Part shown: positions 1-13,492 of the stretch, in pieces
How positions within the stretch are numbered: position 1 is the first letter of the stretch
Layout of the letters: each line of letters begins with the position of its first letter
Assembly (NCBI RefSeq): GCF_000002425.4
Contig: NC_037267.1
Location: 9,003,398 to 9,067,397, forward strand
Reading direction: 5' to 3'
Length of the DNA stretch: 64,000 nucleotides
Source: Physcomitrium patens
Lineage: Eukaryota; Streptophyta; Bryopsida; Funariales; Funariaceae
The notes under the pieces: generated by a model
Databases searched by the model: none
What the model was told of the DNA's origin: nothing
The model's input: only the letters and a program-made list of their open reading frames with translations
Made by a program: the position numbers and the translations under genes

Positions 1-3000
1 TTTTTTTTTTTTTTTTTTTTTTGGGCCATTTTAAATCAAAGATTTTACCTTAACTTCTATTCTAATTTAAATATTTGATGAAAATAAAAGCTATTACTAT
101 AAAATTAAAATTTTATACTAGCTAATTTTTTTTAAAAAAAACTATCTATTTTGGAATTCCTTCTCAAAGAAAACTCTGTAAGAGCCTTATTCTTATAACT
201 AATATTCAATTATTTGCTATCTATCTCAAAATTCTTTCTCAAAATTCCTACACCAATTCACTAAAGTAGTGACATTAAGCACTATATGTATATTTTTTTT
301 AATATTAAATACACAAGTGAATTCACAAGGTAATTAGGTTGTTGTATCATTGCAAGGATTTCAATCAATTATATCCAAATTCTCTTGCAGTATATATGCA
401 ATAGTATTAAAAAAAAAAAAATGCCTCTTACATCTAAGCTCATACATTCTACGGCATTGTTGGAACTAGAATTCAAGCTTTATACAAAATAACTTGGAAC
501 ATCATGGCATTATTAGGGCTTAGTTGAGCCAGTCATTCTAGATTCATTATGTAATCTGAATTGTAGTTTGTAGAGATTATAAATTACAAATTAGTTTTCT
601 GTCCAATTGATTATTCCAAATTATAAATTTATATAGGAGTCATATACTTGGTTATTGTGCTAGCAATTGAAATTGATTCTTTGCTTCAAATCATTGTTAT
701 CATTTAAGCAGCAGCTTCAAAAAAGAGCTTTTGAGCTAAAGTTGCTACTGCTGTATTTTGAATCAGAGTAGTTACTACTGACATGGAGCTAGTCACAAGT
801 TGCATCTTATTTTTCATAAGAATTTCAAAGGGGACTAGTTAAGTGGATGAAAATAAAATTGGATAGATCATATAGATGCGAATGAAGTAGGATTAGGGTT
901 GAATTAGGTTAGTTTCAATGAATAAGTTAAATTAAATGAAAATATATTTGGATGAATTCTTATACTTGAATGAAAAATTCTTCAAGGATAAATTTTTGTT
1001 AATGGATGAATTTTAATTATTAAAAAATAATAATAATAATTAAAAAAGAATTAAATGAATAATTTATTTTTTAATACATAGATTTATAGTGACTTATTAT
1101 TATAAGTATAAGTTGTAGTGACATTTTTTTCTTGACTATTTGGATGATTTAAAAAGAATAAAGAGTGAATTGATTAAAATTTCAATAAGAACTATAAATT
1201 ATAAAATTTTCATAATTAATTTACTTATTTTTAATTAGAATAAACTTCCAATTAATGGAGGTTTATTTTAGCTCACACGTATTTTAGAATTTTCAAAAAT
1301 AATTCCATTAAAAATTTGTCAATTCTTAGAATGCAACTTGTCAGTAGATCTTTAAGTGCTTTATAGAATTTGTCCTTAGAAAGTGGTATTTTAAGTATCT
1401 TATTCATGTTAAAGGTCACCTTCTTTGAAACCTTGCTCCAATAGAGCTGATATTGAAATTCGTAGTTAGTAGAGGTGCCTTAAGTTGTAAAGAATTCTCA
1501 ATAGTATCAAGTAGCATAGTTGGCCATATTAGTATTGGTGGTAAATTCTTAACGACTAGGATGGCAAAGGATTTAGATTGGTAGTGTGGAGTAGGTATCT
1601 TTAAGGTTAAAGAAAATATCTCAATTCATGTGACCATGAATTTATGTCCATCAAATGGATGAGTAGATTGTAGTACATTCTATTGATTTGATCTTGATAT
1701 AAGTTTATTCTTGTGTAGCCACAATTAAGGTTGTTTATAAGAAAGAATTTGTGGTATCAACGTAAAGTAACCATTTTGTTATAGGTATAGTTTTTTTGAG
1801 TTGTTTTGTGTGATTTTACCAATCTTGTATCCTAGAGATGCCATATTCTTTGCAATACATTTTGATCTTGTTTAGTATAGAAGCCAACCATATTGACTTA
1901 TCAAGGTCTCTCAGATAGAAGTAGAAGAAATATGCCTATTATATTTTTAATTGATCTATCAAGTTGAGAATTTTAAAGAAAAAAATTTTAAAACAAAATT
2001 ATTGATTTTCTTTCTTATTTGTATATTATCTTTGTGGTATATATAAAAATAGAAGGTGACCTAAAAAGATTCTATAATCTTTTAAAATGTTGATTTTTTT
2101 TTCTAGCTTCTGCTTAGTTTTCTATGTAAAACTTATCAAGGCATGCAAATAGGTGTAAGTAGTCAGTTTATTTACTTGACTATGAATGAAAAAGAGAATT
2201 AATATATATAAAGTCATTTGATAATCAAGAGTCTATAAGCTTAAAAAATAGAATTAGATGATTATAGGCTCTTTATTTATCCCAGTTAAATTACTTAAGG
2301 GTGGTGCCGCTACAATCACAATCATGTTCAATTATATTATAGTATCAAGGACATAAATTTTAAATAACTAAAAAATAAGTATATTCTTATATTATTTAAA
2401 AATTCTAAAAAAATCATTTAAAGATGGTATAATATTAAACTAGAATAGCTATTGCTAAAGAAAAAAAGACTAAAAAGTCTTGAAAGAAGACTAATAATTA
2501 AAAAGGCATTGATAAGAGTAAAGAAGGCTTCACTCTTGCATCTATATATACTATCTAAATAGGAGCAATACAGCAATAATTTGCACAACTTCCAACACAT
2601 GTCTAATTTATGAAACATGTATCTACCTTACAAGACAAATTTCTTATATGTCTGCCATATATTTAGCTTATTCTACAAGCTACTAACATGTCCATCACAT
2701 AGCTAACTTATTGGCCAAGTTTCTAACCTATTAATCAACTACAAATACATATAAAGTCAAATATGCATATATGAAGCTTTTAAGAAGCTTCACTACAAGA
2801 TAATATCAAATCTACTTAATTTTTTTTCTATCTAATATTTCTTATCTAGATAAATATGTATAACTATGACATATAATTGTATCCTATTATCCACAAAGAT
2901 GGTTTAGAGAGGCCAAAGCTAATAGTATTTTAAAAGATGGCTTAATCATTACTTTCATTAGGAACATAGAGATTTAAAAATCTAATTATTTAGTGATGCA

Positions 3001-4081
3001 TGTTACATTGGATCCACTATATTTGGATTGGAATGAATATTTTAGAAACTATTATTGAGTATAATAAGGCAATACTTAGGAGAATTGTTATACCACCTCT
3101 ATATCTACCGATTCTTAGATTTAAAGTGGCATTATTTTAAAGGCCATATCTATAGCATAGCTTGAAAGAGCCTAGTCTATTACAATTAATTTGTGCCATC
3201 TTGTATTCTTAGATGATAAATTTTCAAGTTTTAGATATATTTTATGTAGGTGTGTATAAAATCTTCTACATTTCACCTTCTTTTTAATGCAATTAGAGAT
3301 GATGCATACATTTGAGGAGATAATGTTGATGTTCCTAACCATAAACAAAGGTGGAAGAGGGAAAGAAGAAGGAAGGCTCAATTATTGTCTAAGAGAGAGA
3401 TAATAAAATATTATATTAAATAAATTGGAGATTATAGAATTTTAGATTTTATTCCATCTCATTGTGAAGCTTGTATAAACTTATAAAATAATGATCAATA
3501 TGTATTGATTCTAAAAAACTAACAATTTTGTAATTGAGAGGTAATAGATTTGTTATAGTAGAGCTTTGCCAAAGGTGTGTTTTAGGAAGAGCCACAAGGC
3601 TACTTGGTCAATGATGGCAAATTTGAGGAATTTCTAATTATGCTAATTTGTAGCCAAGATGTTGTACAATGGCGAAATAAGTTTGGCCCTGGAAGTATTG
3701 ACTAATATATTTTCTATTATTTGTTGTAGTATTTTTCAAAGAATAAAGTTAACCTTGAATAGGAAAGTATCTTGAAAAGAGATGGATGAAGAATTCTATA
3801 GATGTAAAGAAGGTAATCTTCTATGATGTAGGAAGTACTTAAGGTATAGTAATGAAATATTTGGATACACTTATTTTAGCTTAGTTGTATGCTAGGATTT
3901 TAGTGAGTCTAAGAAGATAGGTATTTTATTGTCCAGTTCTAGAATAGGCATGGTTGTTATGATGAACTGAGTGTCTTTCTTACAGAACTTATTTTTTCAT
4001 GATTAGCTACTTGAAAGAATCATAGTCCATACTTATTCTAGTTATGGATGAAATAGAATTGGGCTCTTCAATGGCACTATC
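1..4081. other. AT-rich intergenic DNA, no gene recognised
   Basis: A long AT-rich stretch starting with a 22-base T run. Only short, low-complexity open frames are present and none carries a recognisable domain. It contains an inverted-orientation copy of the dispersed hairpin repeat (1233-1275) with TTCATCC-like segments to its left. Otherwise nothing can be supported. It ends exactly at the target site of the Ty3/gypsy insertion. Confidence 0.6.
1233..1275 (-). repeat. Dispersed palindromic hairpin repeat, copy 1
   Basis: Inverted-orientation copy of an element whose consensus reads GTGAGCTAAAATAAAC, a short centre CTCTACTAGTTGGAA, then GTTTATTTTAGCTCAC. The two ends are reverse complements. 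TTCATCC words lie on the left side, as expected if this copy is reversed. Confidence 0.65.
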
Positions 4082-4642
4082 TGTCACGGCCATAATCATG
4101 TAAGCTAATAATTACATATAGAAATAGGTAGAAGTAAGTAAAAGTAGATAAAAGTAAGTTAATTCTATAATATTTAATATAGAAGCTTCTTAGAAACTTC
4201 CTAGACGTTGCTTTGACTTCATAGGTGTCTTTAATTGACTTTTTGGATTAGAAACGTGGTCAACAAGTTGGCCATGTGCCACACATGTTGTTAGCTTGAA
4301 GATCAAGCTAACTATGTGGCCCACACGTAGAAAAACTTGCCTTGTAAGTCAAGGCATGTGTCCTACAAAATCAACACATATTGGAGGTCCTATAGAACGT
4401 CGCAGCGTTGCCCCTAATTAGATAGTATATATAGAGACAAGAGTGAAGGCTTCTTCACTCTTGTCAACTCTTTTCTTGCTTCTAGTCTAGTTTCAAGGGT
4501 CTCTAGTTTTCTTGTCTTTTGGCAATAGCCATTCTAGTTTTTCTTTTCAATATACATACTTATTATTCATATTTTGTTACTTTTCTTTGAGTGAAGGCTT
4601 ACTTGTCTGAACTATTTTTTCATCGAGTTCTTGTCCTTGACA
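4082..4642 (+). repeat. 5' LTR of the gypsy element
   Basis: 561 bp, TG...CA termini, matching 9912-10472. It contains TATATAGAG near 4435-4443, a likely TATA-type promoter. About 23 bases after the LTR lies TATCAGAGC (4665-4673), the core of the initiator-Met tRNA primer-binding sequence common in plant LTR elements. It sits farther from the LTR edge than usual. Confidence 0.95.
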
Positions 4643-4856
4643 GATTGATAAGAGTGTACTTACAATATCAGAGCTTTGTTTTTCTTGAGTAAGAGTGGAT
4701 TACCCCTTTCTCTTGACGAGGCATAAGCGTATTAGAAGTTTGCGGATTATCCACTTCTAAACTGATATTGTTCTTAGTATCTTCTTTGTTATCAAGTCTT
4801 TTTTTTTTTTTTTTGTCTTGAGCAGTATCAAACAAATTTTTCTTCTTAGTGTCATT

Positions 4857-5861
4857 ATGGCAGAGCTTGTTGAAATGAAGAGTTTAATGGCACTAATGCA
4901 AGAGCAAATGAGGGAGTTAATGCTTGCGATGCATCAACTCAATTCACCAACACAAGAAAGAACAAGAATAGCAAAAAGTGGGGATATAGAGATGATCGGA
5001 GCTGCTTCAACATCTACAACAAATCACGTTCCTTCTCCAATTGTACAACACCCTATAAGCACTAGAGAACCAAGAATTGCCTTACCTGAGAAATTTGATG
5101 GTACGAGATCAAAGTTTCGAGGGTTCATCAATCAAGTACAATTGGCAATTGAACTTCAACTGCAAAGCTATCCAACTCCAGGATCACAAGTTAGGTTTAT
5201 TGGCACTCTACTTTCTGGTTCTGCATTATCGTGGTTTTCGTCTTTTCTTGAACAACGAAATCCAATATTGGACAATTTGGAAGCTTTTTTGGCGGAGTTT
5301 TGATCTATGTATGGTGAACACGATGCAACTTGTGTTGCAACAAATAAGATCCGAATTCTGCGATAAAGAAATCACTCAGTAACAGTATATGCTTCACAAT
5401 TTCGACAACTTGCAATTGACATCAAGTGGGATGATGCTGCACTCATCAGTCAATTTCTTTATGGATTGCAATACGAAGTAAAGAAATTGATGCTCAACTT
5501 ACCTAATCCTCAAACTTTGAGTCAAGCAATCGATTTTGCGATAAAATGTGATAATCGACTTTTCGAATTTCGATCCGAGAATCATTCACGGGAACCTCAA
5601 CATTATTACTCAATGGCAACATCAACATCTTTGCCAAACGTACATTCGGAAGTAGAAGACATGCAAATTGACGCGGTACGTTTTAAATCCCTAACTGAGC
5701 AAGAAAAGATTCGTCGTCGTCAAGAAGGATTATGTTTATATTGCGGAGAACCTAAGCACACTGCTCAACATTGTCCAAAGAAACGACGCAACTATAAAAT
5801 GAGGGGTATGACGGTCAAAGAAGACAACATGCCAGAAAACGGATTCGTCCAGCTACAATAG
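4857..5861 (+). pseudogene. gag (capsid/nucleocapsid) of the Ty3/gypsy element, two internal stops
   Basis: Gag polyprotein. The start is taken at the ATG at 4857 (M-A-E-L), because the upstream open frame has no better ATG. The central part carries the retrotransposon gag capsid pattern, including a W-F-S-S-F segment. The C-terminal part has one zinc knuckle, C-L-Y-C-G-E-P-K-H-T-A-Q-H-C, a CX2CX4HX4C motif that binds the RNA genome. The frame is broken by TGA at 5301-5303 and TAA at 5364-5366, both one C-to-T change from CGA and CAA. The frame is otherwise continuous over 335 codons. It overlaps the pol frame by about 64 bases. Confidence 0.9.
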
Positions 5862-8800
5862 GGACCGTGCAGCTGGAACCTTGTACAATTCCTAATGAAG
5901 GTCCTATCCTCTCCTCAGAACCCTCTCCTTGTTTTATAATAGACTTATATTTAGGACCTAAGAATTACAAAGCCTCTGCTTTATTAGATTCGGGAGCCTC
6001 AACATGTTTTTTAGATGAACAATTTGTTAAAAGTCGTAAAATACCCTTTGTACAGAAACCTAAACCAGTACATGTAGAAGTCATAGATGGTCATCCCTTG
6101 TCTTCTAGAGATGTCACTCATGAAACTCATCCTATAAAAGTAACAATAGATGGTCATGATAGCTACATAGCTTTTAACATAATTAAATCCCCGTCCAATT
6201 CAGTTATTTTAGGTTTATCCTGGCTAGAAAAATATAACCCTCGAATAGATTGGAATTCGCGTAAACTTGACTTTTCCTAGAGCGTTATTAATAGTTCTAC
6301 CAACCAAGTAAAAAATTATAAGTCTAGTACAGTAAAACCCGTACTGATAGGTGCAAAAGCATTTATACACGCAGCAAAAGAAGGATCAACTTTTGCTATT
6401 TATGCTGCACCTATTTTTGAAAACGTAAAGACTTCAAGTGGCATTCCAAGTCAATATCAGGAGTATCAAGACGTTTTTGAGAAAAAGAATGCAGATATTC
6501 TTCCTGAGCATCGCCCATATGATTGTTCAATCGACCTCAAGGAAGGAACTCAGCTACCATTTGGACCAATTTACAGTTTATCGCAAGATGAGATGGCTGA
6601 ACTCAAGACATATATTGACGAGAATTTAGCAAAGAATTTCATACGCCATTCAAAATCTCCAGCAGGAGCTCCAATTCTATTCGTAAAGAAAAAAAATGGA
6701 TCTTTACGAATGTGTGTTGATTATCGAGGACTCAACAAGATCACAATCAAGAACAGGTATCCATTACCTTTGATATCAGGACTCCTTGACCAGTTGAATC
6801 AAGCTAAGATCTATACAAAAATAGATCTAAGAGGAGCATATAATCTAGTATGGATCAAAGAAGGAGATGAATGGAAGACTGCGTTTCGAACCAGGTATGG
6901 ACATTTCGAATATAATGTCATGCCCTTTGGACTCACGAATGCACCAGCTGCTTTTCAACATCTCATGAATGATGTATTTCGTGAATTCTTAGACAATTTT
7001 GTCATCTGCTATCTAGACGATATCTTGATCTATTCTAAGAACGTCGAAGAACATGAAATACATATTCGTCAAGTATTACAAAAACTTAGAGATGCAGGAT
7101 TGTACGCCAAGATGGAAAAGTGTGTATTTCACACTACTCAAGTTGACTTTTTAGGATACATCATTTCAAATGATGGTCTCATGATGGATTCTAAGAAAGT
7201 CCAAACAATCATGGATTGGAAGATTCCAAGGACAGTAAGAGATGTCCAATATTTCTTGGGATTTGCCAATTACTATCGGATCTTCATCAAAGATTTCTCA
7301 CGAGTTGTAGCTCCACTTACACTCTTGACTAGTAAAGATAAATTCCAATGGAATCAAGAAGCGGAAGCAGCATTAGAAGCCTTCAAGACATCATTTGTCT
7401 CTGCACCAGTCTTATATCATGTTGACTTTTCCAAGGCATTTTTTATGGAAACAGATGCATCAGATTTTGCCTTGGGTGCAGTTTTATGACAAATGGGAAC
7501 AGATAACAAACTTCATCCGATAGCTTTTCATTCAAGAATATTCTCAGCAGCCGAGATCAATTATGAGATCCATGATAAAGAACTTATTGCGATCGTGGAT
7601 TCCTTTCAAGAATGGCGTCATTATCTAGAAGGCGCTTCTAGTCCAATCACTGTGTATACAGATCACAAGAACCTTGAGTATTTCATGTCAGCATGCGCGT
7701 TGAATCGTCGTCAAGCTCGTTGGAGTATGTCTTTGTCAAGATTCGAGTTCATTATCACTTATCGGCCAGGAAAACAACAAGGTTTGTCTGATGCCCTATC
7801 TAGACGTTCTTATTTTGCACCAAAAGAAGGAGATGCAGCTTTTGAGCAACAAAGAACGGTCCTCTTGAAACTGGAGCAATTTCATCTCCGAGCAATGAAA
7901 TCAACATTGATTGTTGATTCAACTTTTCTCAAGCAAATCCAGTCCAGTATGTCCTCAGACCCTCTTATTTATGATATCGAGAATAATTCTTCCAAATCTC
8001 ATGATCCTTCTAAGTTCGAGTTCAAGAATAATCTATTATATTTTGAAGGACGCCTATATGTTCCAAAAGGAGAAGCGTGTTTACGTGTTCTTCAAGCACG
8101 TCATGACTTTCCAGCAGCAGGGTACTTTGGATATAATAAGACTTTGGAACTCATATCAAGAGATTTTTGGTGGCCACAAATGTGGAAGTCAGTCAAAGAC
8201 TTGTACAATCATGTGATATTTGTTCAAGATCAAAAATTCCTCGTCATCGACCTTACGGACTTCTTCAGCCATTACCTATACTAGAACAACCATGGTCTTC
8301 TGTTTCTATGGATTTCATCACAGATCTTCCAAGTTCAAGATCTTATGATTCTATATTTGTGATAGTAGATCATTTCACCAAGATGGCATATTTTGTGCCA
8401 TGTACAAAATCTATCATAGGTGAAGAAACAGCTAAGCTTTTCATTGATAATATCTATCGCTATCATGGATTACCTAAAGATATCATATCAGATAGGGGAA
8501 CTCAATTTGTGTCAAGATTTTGGAGGACCCTTTTCAAGATTTTAAAAGTGGACATAAAGCTATCTTCGGCTTTCCATCCTCAAACTGATGGACAAATAGA
8601 GCGCGTAAACGAAGTCTTGGAGCAATATTTAATGTGTACTATCAACTACCAACAAAATGATTGGACAAACCTTCTGCCATTGGCAGAGTTTGCTTATAAT
8701 AATACGGTACATTCTTCCACGCAACAAACACCTTTCTTTGCCAATTATGGCTATCATCCACGACTTGATACTTTTGATTTTTTAAAAGTTGATAATCCTG

Positions 8801-9354
8801 CAGCAGAAGATATGGCAAATCGGTTGATAGAGTTACATGCAATAATGAAGACGCAATTGAAGGAAGCTCAAGAACGACAAAAGATAAACGCAGATCTATA
8901 ACGTAAAGAGCAACCACAAATCAACGTGGGTGATAAGGTATGGTTAATTCATCGCAATATCAAGACTACTCGACCTTGTGACAAGTTGGACTATCGTAGG
9001 CTTGGCCCCTTTTTTGTTTCTGAACAGATCAACCCAGTTGCATATCAGTTACATCTACCGGAGTCAATGAAGATCCATCCTGTATTCCACGTGTCTCTTC
9101 TTGAACCATATAAGACAGTGGATATACAAGGAAGAAGACAAATGCCACCGCCTCCTATAGAAGTAGATAATAATGAAGAATTTGAGGTGGAAGAGATATT
9201 AGACTCAAGGCGGCGTTGAAATAAGCTGGAATATCTTGTTCATTGGCGCGGATATGATATTAGTGAACGCACATGGGAGCCATCCAGGAATCTAGCAAAT
9301 GCATCAGCTAAAGTCAAAGTTTTTCATCAACGACATCCATCAAAACTAAGATGA
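5798..9354 (+). pseudogene. pol of the Ty3/gypsy element: PR-RT-RNase H-IN-chromodomain
   Basis: Pol lies in the -1 frame relative to gag, open from 5798. Domains in order are: aspartic protease (L-L-D-S-G-A-S near 5978); reverse transcriptase (V-D-Y-R-G-L-N near 6717, catalytic Y-L-D-D-I-L-I-Y near 7010); RNase H (T-D-A-S near 7450, T-D-H-K-N-L near 7660); integrase with HHCC zinc finger (C-D-I-C near 8210) and D,D-35-E core (M-D-F-I-T-D, S-D-R-G-T-Q, E-R-V-N); a G-P-F-type C-terminal domain; and a chromodomain (L-V-H-W-R-G-Y, W-E-P-S, about 9225-9340) that in chromoviruses steers integration to heterochromatin. Stops lie at 6278, 7487, 8899 and 9217, and a 1-bp deletion lies near 8203 in the zinc finger. 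Confidence 0.95.
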
Positions 9355-9448
9355 AAATCTCTCTTATAAAAGAGACAAGATTGAGGCAAGATAACATTCA
9401 ATTTCTTATCCTTGTTTGTAACTTCTTTGCATTTGTGATGCTAATTAG

Positions 9449-9871
9449 ATGGAGAGCCAACAACCAGTGGATTCAACTCAAGAACCTTCGTTTGCTGACC
9501 TGCCGGACGAGACATTACGATTGTCACAACCTTCAAGACGACGCAATCGAGATGAAGATCTTCAAGAATGACATGTTCTTCCTCGAATAGATGGTGAGAT
9601 ACAACGCGTTTGGTATCACGATTTGGGAAGGGACTCTCGATGTTTGGTGATTTTGCTAGAGGTAGGAACAACTCCTGATGGTGTTTCGAATATTCTATTC
9701 GAAGGAAGTTACGAAGGCCTCAACAATGATCAAATAACTGGGTGGTCTTCCCGCCCTGGTATGGGACACTACCGATGGTTGAGAGGCCCTATCAATCATC
9801 TTCGAAGAGAACAAAGATCAGAGTATGTGGCAAATACAATTCGTCGCATCATAGATTTCTTCAACATATGA
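9449..9871 (+). pseudogene. Extra ORF between pol and the 3' LTR, function unknown
   Basis: A 141-codon frame beginning M-E-S-Q-Q-P, downstream of the chromodomain and upstream of the polypurine tract. It is interrupted once, by a TGA (about 9569-9571) that would be CGA before a C-to-T change. Otherwise it is open to a TGA after F-F-N-I. The N-terminal third is polar and the C-terminal part is Arg-rich and mixed (R-W-L-R-G-P-I-N-H-L-R-R-E). I see no signal peptide or membrane span, so it does not look like an envelope gene. Ordinary chromoviruses have no ORF here. It could be an accessory gene or a captured fragment. Confidence 0.55.
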
Positions 9872-9911
9872 TGACCGCTCCTCGTGGAACTCGTCTCTAG
9901 AAGGGGGGTAA

Positions 9912-10472
9912 TGTCACGGCCATAATCATGTAAGCTAATAATTACATATAGAAATAGGTAGAAGTAAGTAAAAGTAGATAAAAGTAAATTAATTCTATAA
10001 TATTTAATATAGAAGCTTCTTAGAAACTTCTTAGACACTGCTTTGACTTCATAGGTGTCTTTAATTGACTTTTTGGATTAGAAACGTGGTCAACAAGTTG
10101 GCCATGTGCCACACATGTTGTTAGCTTGAAGATCAAGCTAACTATGTGGCCCACACGTAGAAAAACTTGCCTTGTAAGTCAAGGCATGTGTCCTACAAAA
10201 TCAACACATATTGGAAGTCCTATAGAACGTCTCCACGTTGCCCCTAATTAGATAGTATATATAGAGACAAGAGTGAAGGCTTCTTCACTCTTGTCAACTC
10301 CTTTCTTGCTTCTAGTCTAGTTTCAAGGGTCTCTAGTTTTCTTGTCTTTTGGAAATAGCCATTCTAGTTTCTCTTTTCAATATACATACTTATTATTCAT
10401 ATTTTGTTACTTTTCTTTGAGTGAAGGCTTACTTGTCTGAACTGTTTTTTCATCGAGTTCTTGTCCTTGACA
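9912..10472 (+). repeat. 3' LTR of the gypsy element
   Basis: Direct copy of the 5' LTR, preceded immediately by the polypurine tract and followed by the CTATC target duplicate. Scattered substitutions against the 5' LTR cluster around 10026-10038 and 10216-10240. Confidence 0.95.
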
Positions 10473-11340
10473 CTATCTAGTATAGTATCTTGAATAGTTT
10501 CTATTAATATCTTCTAAGTATGTACTAACATTTGAAATGGATAATAGTCTTTTGCCATCATTTCTTAGTTTGGATATGTTAACACCTTCAAAACTTCTAT
10601 TTCCATTTAGTTGTGAATAAATTCATCAAAAAAAAAAAAAAAAAAAAAAATCATCAAAAGTAGGAATTTCCATCAAGGCAAGAATATGACAAAGTAAAGT
10701 GCTATTAGATTGATTTTGCTACTTGTCAATTCATTGAATGGATTCTAAGGGAAGAATATAATTGTTTTGTTGGTAGAGCATAGGTTGATAAAAATTACCA
10801 TTTGTAATTGGTTCCAATAAGTTTCTTTGATTCTTTCATATGCTTAATATGTATTGGTGGAAAGGACAATTTTTATGTCTTGTAGCTCATCTTAGATCAA
10901 GATAAGATATTATTTGTTTTTATTTTGTGCAATCATATATATGATTGATCATATTTACATTCTTTTTCCTCCTTTACTCATAGTATTGAAAAAGTTTAAA
11001 ATATTCTAGACTAATTCTTTGAAGATACTAGATATTAACAGTTTCTTTTTGTTGAAAGAATTTCATATAATGAATCCATTTGAAATATGCTTCTTTATTA
11101 GTTTTTCTTTTCTTTCAATAATTATCTACGAATCTATATTTTTTGATAAAGAGATTGAATTAGGTTTTTTCTTGGTATGAAAGAATCTGCTTACATATAA
11201 AGAAATAATATCCATGATGTCCATAACTTTGTCCTTGAATAACTAGGTTAATTGAGGCTTTTCTTGTAGTTGGTCAAGTATTTTATTAGTTTTTAATGAC
11301 AAGGTTTATTTTTCATTAATCAAATATGAATCAATAATAG

Positions 11341-11390
<50 letters not shown>

Positions 11391-13360
11391 TTGACATTTG
11401 ATTATTTCATGGCTAATTTTGAGATAGTTACTATATTGTCTTGGAATTTTTTTATACTCAAGTATGATTTCTACCTTTTGAAAGATCATCAAAATTGAAA
11501 GTATAATTAAAGATGAGATTGAGTGAATATCTAAGATCAATATATATATATATATATATATATAGATGGAATAGAAGATTTCTTGAAGTAGTTTTCTTGT
11601 TTCCATGTCCATAATACCTTTTCAAATGAAGTATAGAAATTTGGTTATGCTTTATGAAAAATAGTATTAAGCTTTGGAAATTTGATCTATAGGATCAATT
11701 GGATATCTTTGGAAGCTAGAAGGTCAAATTAGAGCCACTAAGAGTGGAGATACATGAGATAGGAGCCAAAGTGCAGAGAGTTGTGTTGTAGCAATGTTAT
11801 ACAGTAATACAATTATAGGATGAAAAATAAAGATATGGATGTTATTATAGAAGAGCTTAGCAAAAAGATATAATAGAAAAATAAGAATAAATGATGAGAA
11901 GATAGTAAAAATTTTAGTCTTAATATTATCTTTTATAGAAGAAACTTCTATTTATTTTGTAGAAGCATAAATGCCTCAAATTAAAATAAATGAAATAATT
12001 TAATAATATAAGTATATTTTAAAAAATTAATAATAATTTTAAACAAAATTTACCTCAAATTACCAAAAATTGATATTCAAAGAGGACTGGTTGTGAATCT
12101 GAATCAAAATCAAATCCTAAGATACAAAACCATGAACTTGTAGTGGTTTTAGGATTCTTTTATCAATTAAAGAATAGGATTTGAGAATAGACTTGTTAAG
12201 AATTTTTTGAGAGTTGGATTCATATCATTTGGATTAATATTGAGGTTTTGAGAGATTTTAAGAAATAAAAATAAGTTTACAAATTTGAAGATGTTGTAAA
12301 TTTTATAGCATATTTATGGATGATTTTTTTTTTAAATTATTTTAATTGTGTGTGAAAGAATTATGGTCAAGTAGTTAGATTAAAGAATATGAGAGTTTTT
12401 GTAGATTATGATCTCAAATAATTAAAATTTAGGATTAGTAAGGAATTTTGTAATTTAGCACTATCTACTAGTTTGATTAAAGAAAAAATTGGTGAAAGCA
12501 ATTTAAACTTAAATACCTATATACAATCCAATTTTGGAGCAATTAAATAGTTCAACTAAGAAAAAAATTTGTTGAAAGATCAACATTCAAGTGAGAGAAG
12601 GAGGGGACCAACAATGGAGAAGGTTTGAGAGGTTTTGGGAGCTTTCTTATAGGTGGTAAGTCCGATTCTTTTCAAATTTTGTATGCTTGATAATTGCTTC
12701 TTAATTAAAATATAGATAAAATTTTAGTCAAGATCAGTAGTTCAATTAAAATTTATTGAGGTTTCAATGAGCTATAATAATTGATTAAGATTTACTTAGG
12801 ATTTTTTTGGAATTTGATTAGGATTTATTTAGGATTTAGGATTTAATTAAAGTTGGTCTAGGATTTAGAATTGGATTAGGATTTGATTAAGATTTAAGAT
12901 TTCATTTGGATTTTATTAAGGTTTAATTTAAAATTTGATTAAGGTTCATTAGAATTTCAATTAAAATTCAATCAAGATTTGACCTAGGATTTGGTTATGT
13001 TTCAATTAGGATTTTAATTAGAATCTAATTAAGATTTGACCTAAATTTTGATTAAGATTTATTAATATTTTAATTAAGATTACATTAGGATTTGATTAAG
13101 ATTTATTTAGGATTATTTATTATTTCTTCAAAATATTATTTTTTATATTTTTTTAAAGGTTATTATTTTTATATTTCTTTAATTTTTTTTATTATTTTTC
13201 TTTGAAATTAATTTATGACCTCTGTGTGTTTCTTTTGTAACTTTTTCAAAATTTACTTTAAATTGATTAAATTTTAATAAGAATTATTAAAGATTATTTA
13301 AACTTTAATTAAGATTTTATTAGACTTAGTAGGGTTGTTGTTGCATTCCTACTTATGTAA

Positions 13361-13401
13361 GTTAAAATAAACCTCTACTAGTTGGAAGTTTATTCTAGTT
13401 C
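13361..13401 (+). repeat. Dispersed palindromic hairpin repeat, copy 2
   Basis: Reads TTAAAATAAACCTCTACTAG, then TTGGAAGTTTATTCTAGTT. Same stem and centre as the other copies. A second, more diverged copy follows within 100 bases. Confidence 0.7.
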
Positions 13402-13492
13402 TTAATGAATGAATTACAGTTAGTCCTCAAAATTTTTAGTTCTTTTTTAAATCCCAATTACTTCACTCTTAACCTCCTTAAATCATCCATTT

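Larger units (their letters stand above)
4082..10472 (+). mobile_element. Full-length Ty3/gypsy chromovirus (LTR retrotransposon)
   Basis: A 6.4-kb LTR retrotransposon bounded by 561-bp direct LTRs starting TGTCACGG and ending TTGACA. A perfect 5-bp target duplication, CTATC, lies at 4077-4081 and 10473-10477. The internal order is gag with a CCHC knuckle, aspartic protease, reverse transcriptase, RNase H, integrase and chromodomain, the order of chromoviruses in the Ty3/gypsy (Metaviridae) group. An extra ORF follows pol. A purine tract (AGAAGGGGGG) at 9899-9908 abuts the 3' LTR. The LTRs differ at roughly a dozen positions, so the insertion is not recent. Premature stops (TGA, TAA, TAG, all C-to-T compatible) and a 1-bp deletion in the integrase make this copy non-autonomous. 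Confidence 0.97.

Noticed and set aside
11343..11612. ORF rich in Tyr-Ile repeats
   Set aside because: Translation of a TA microsatellite.
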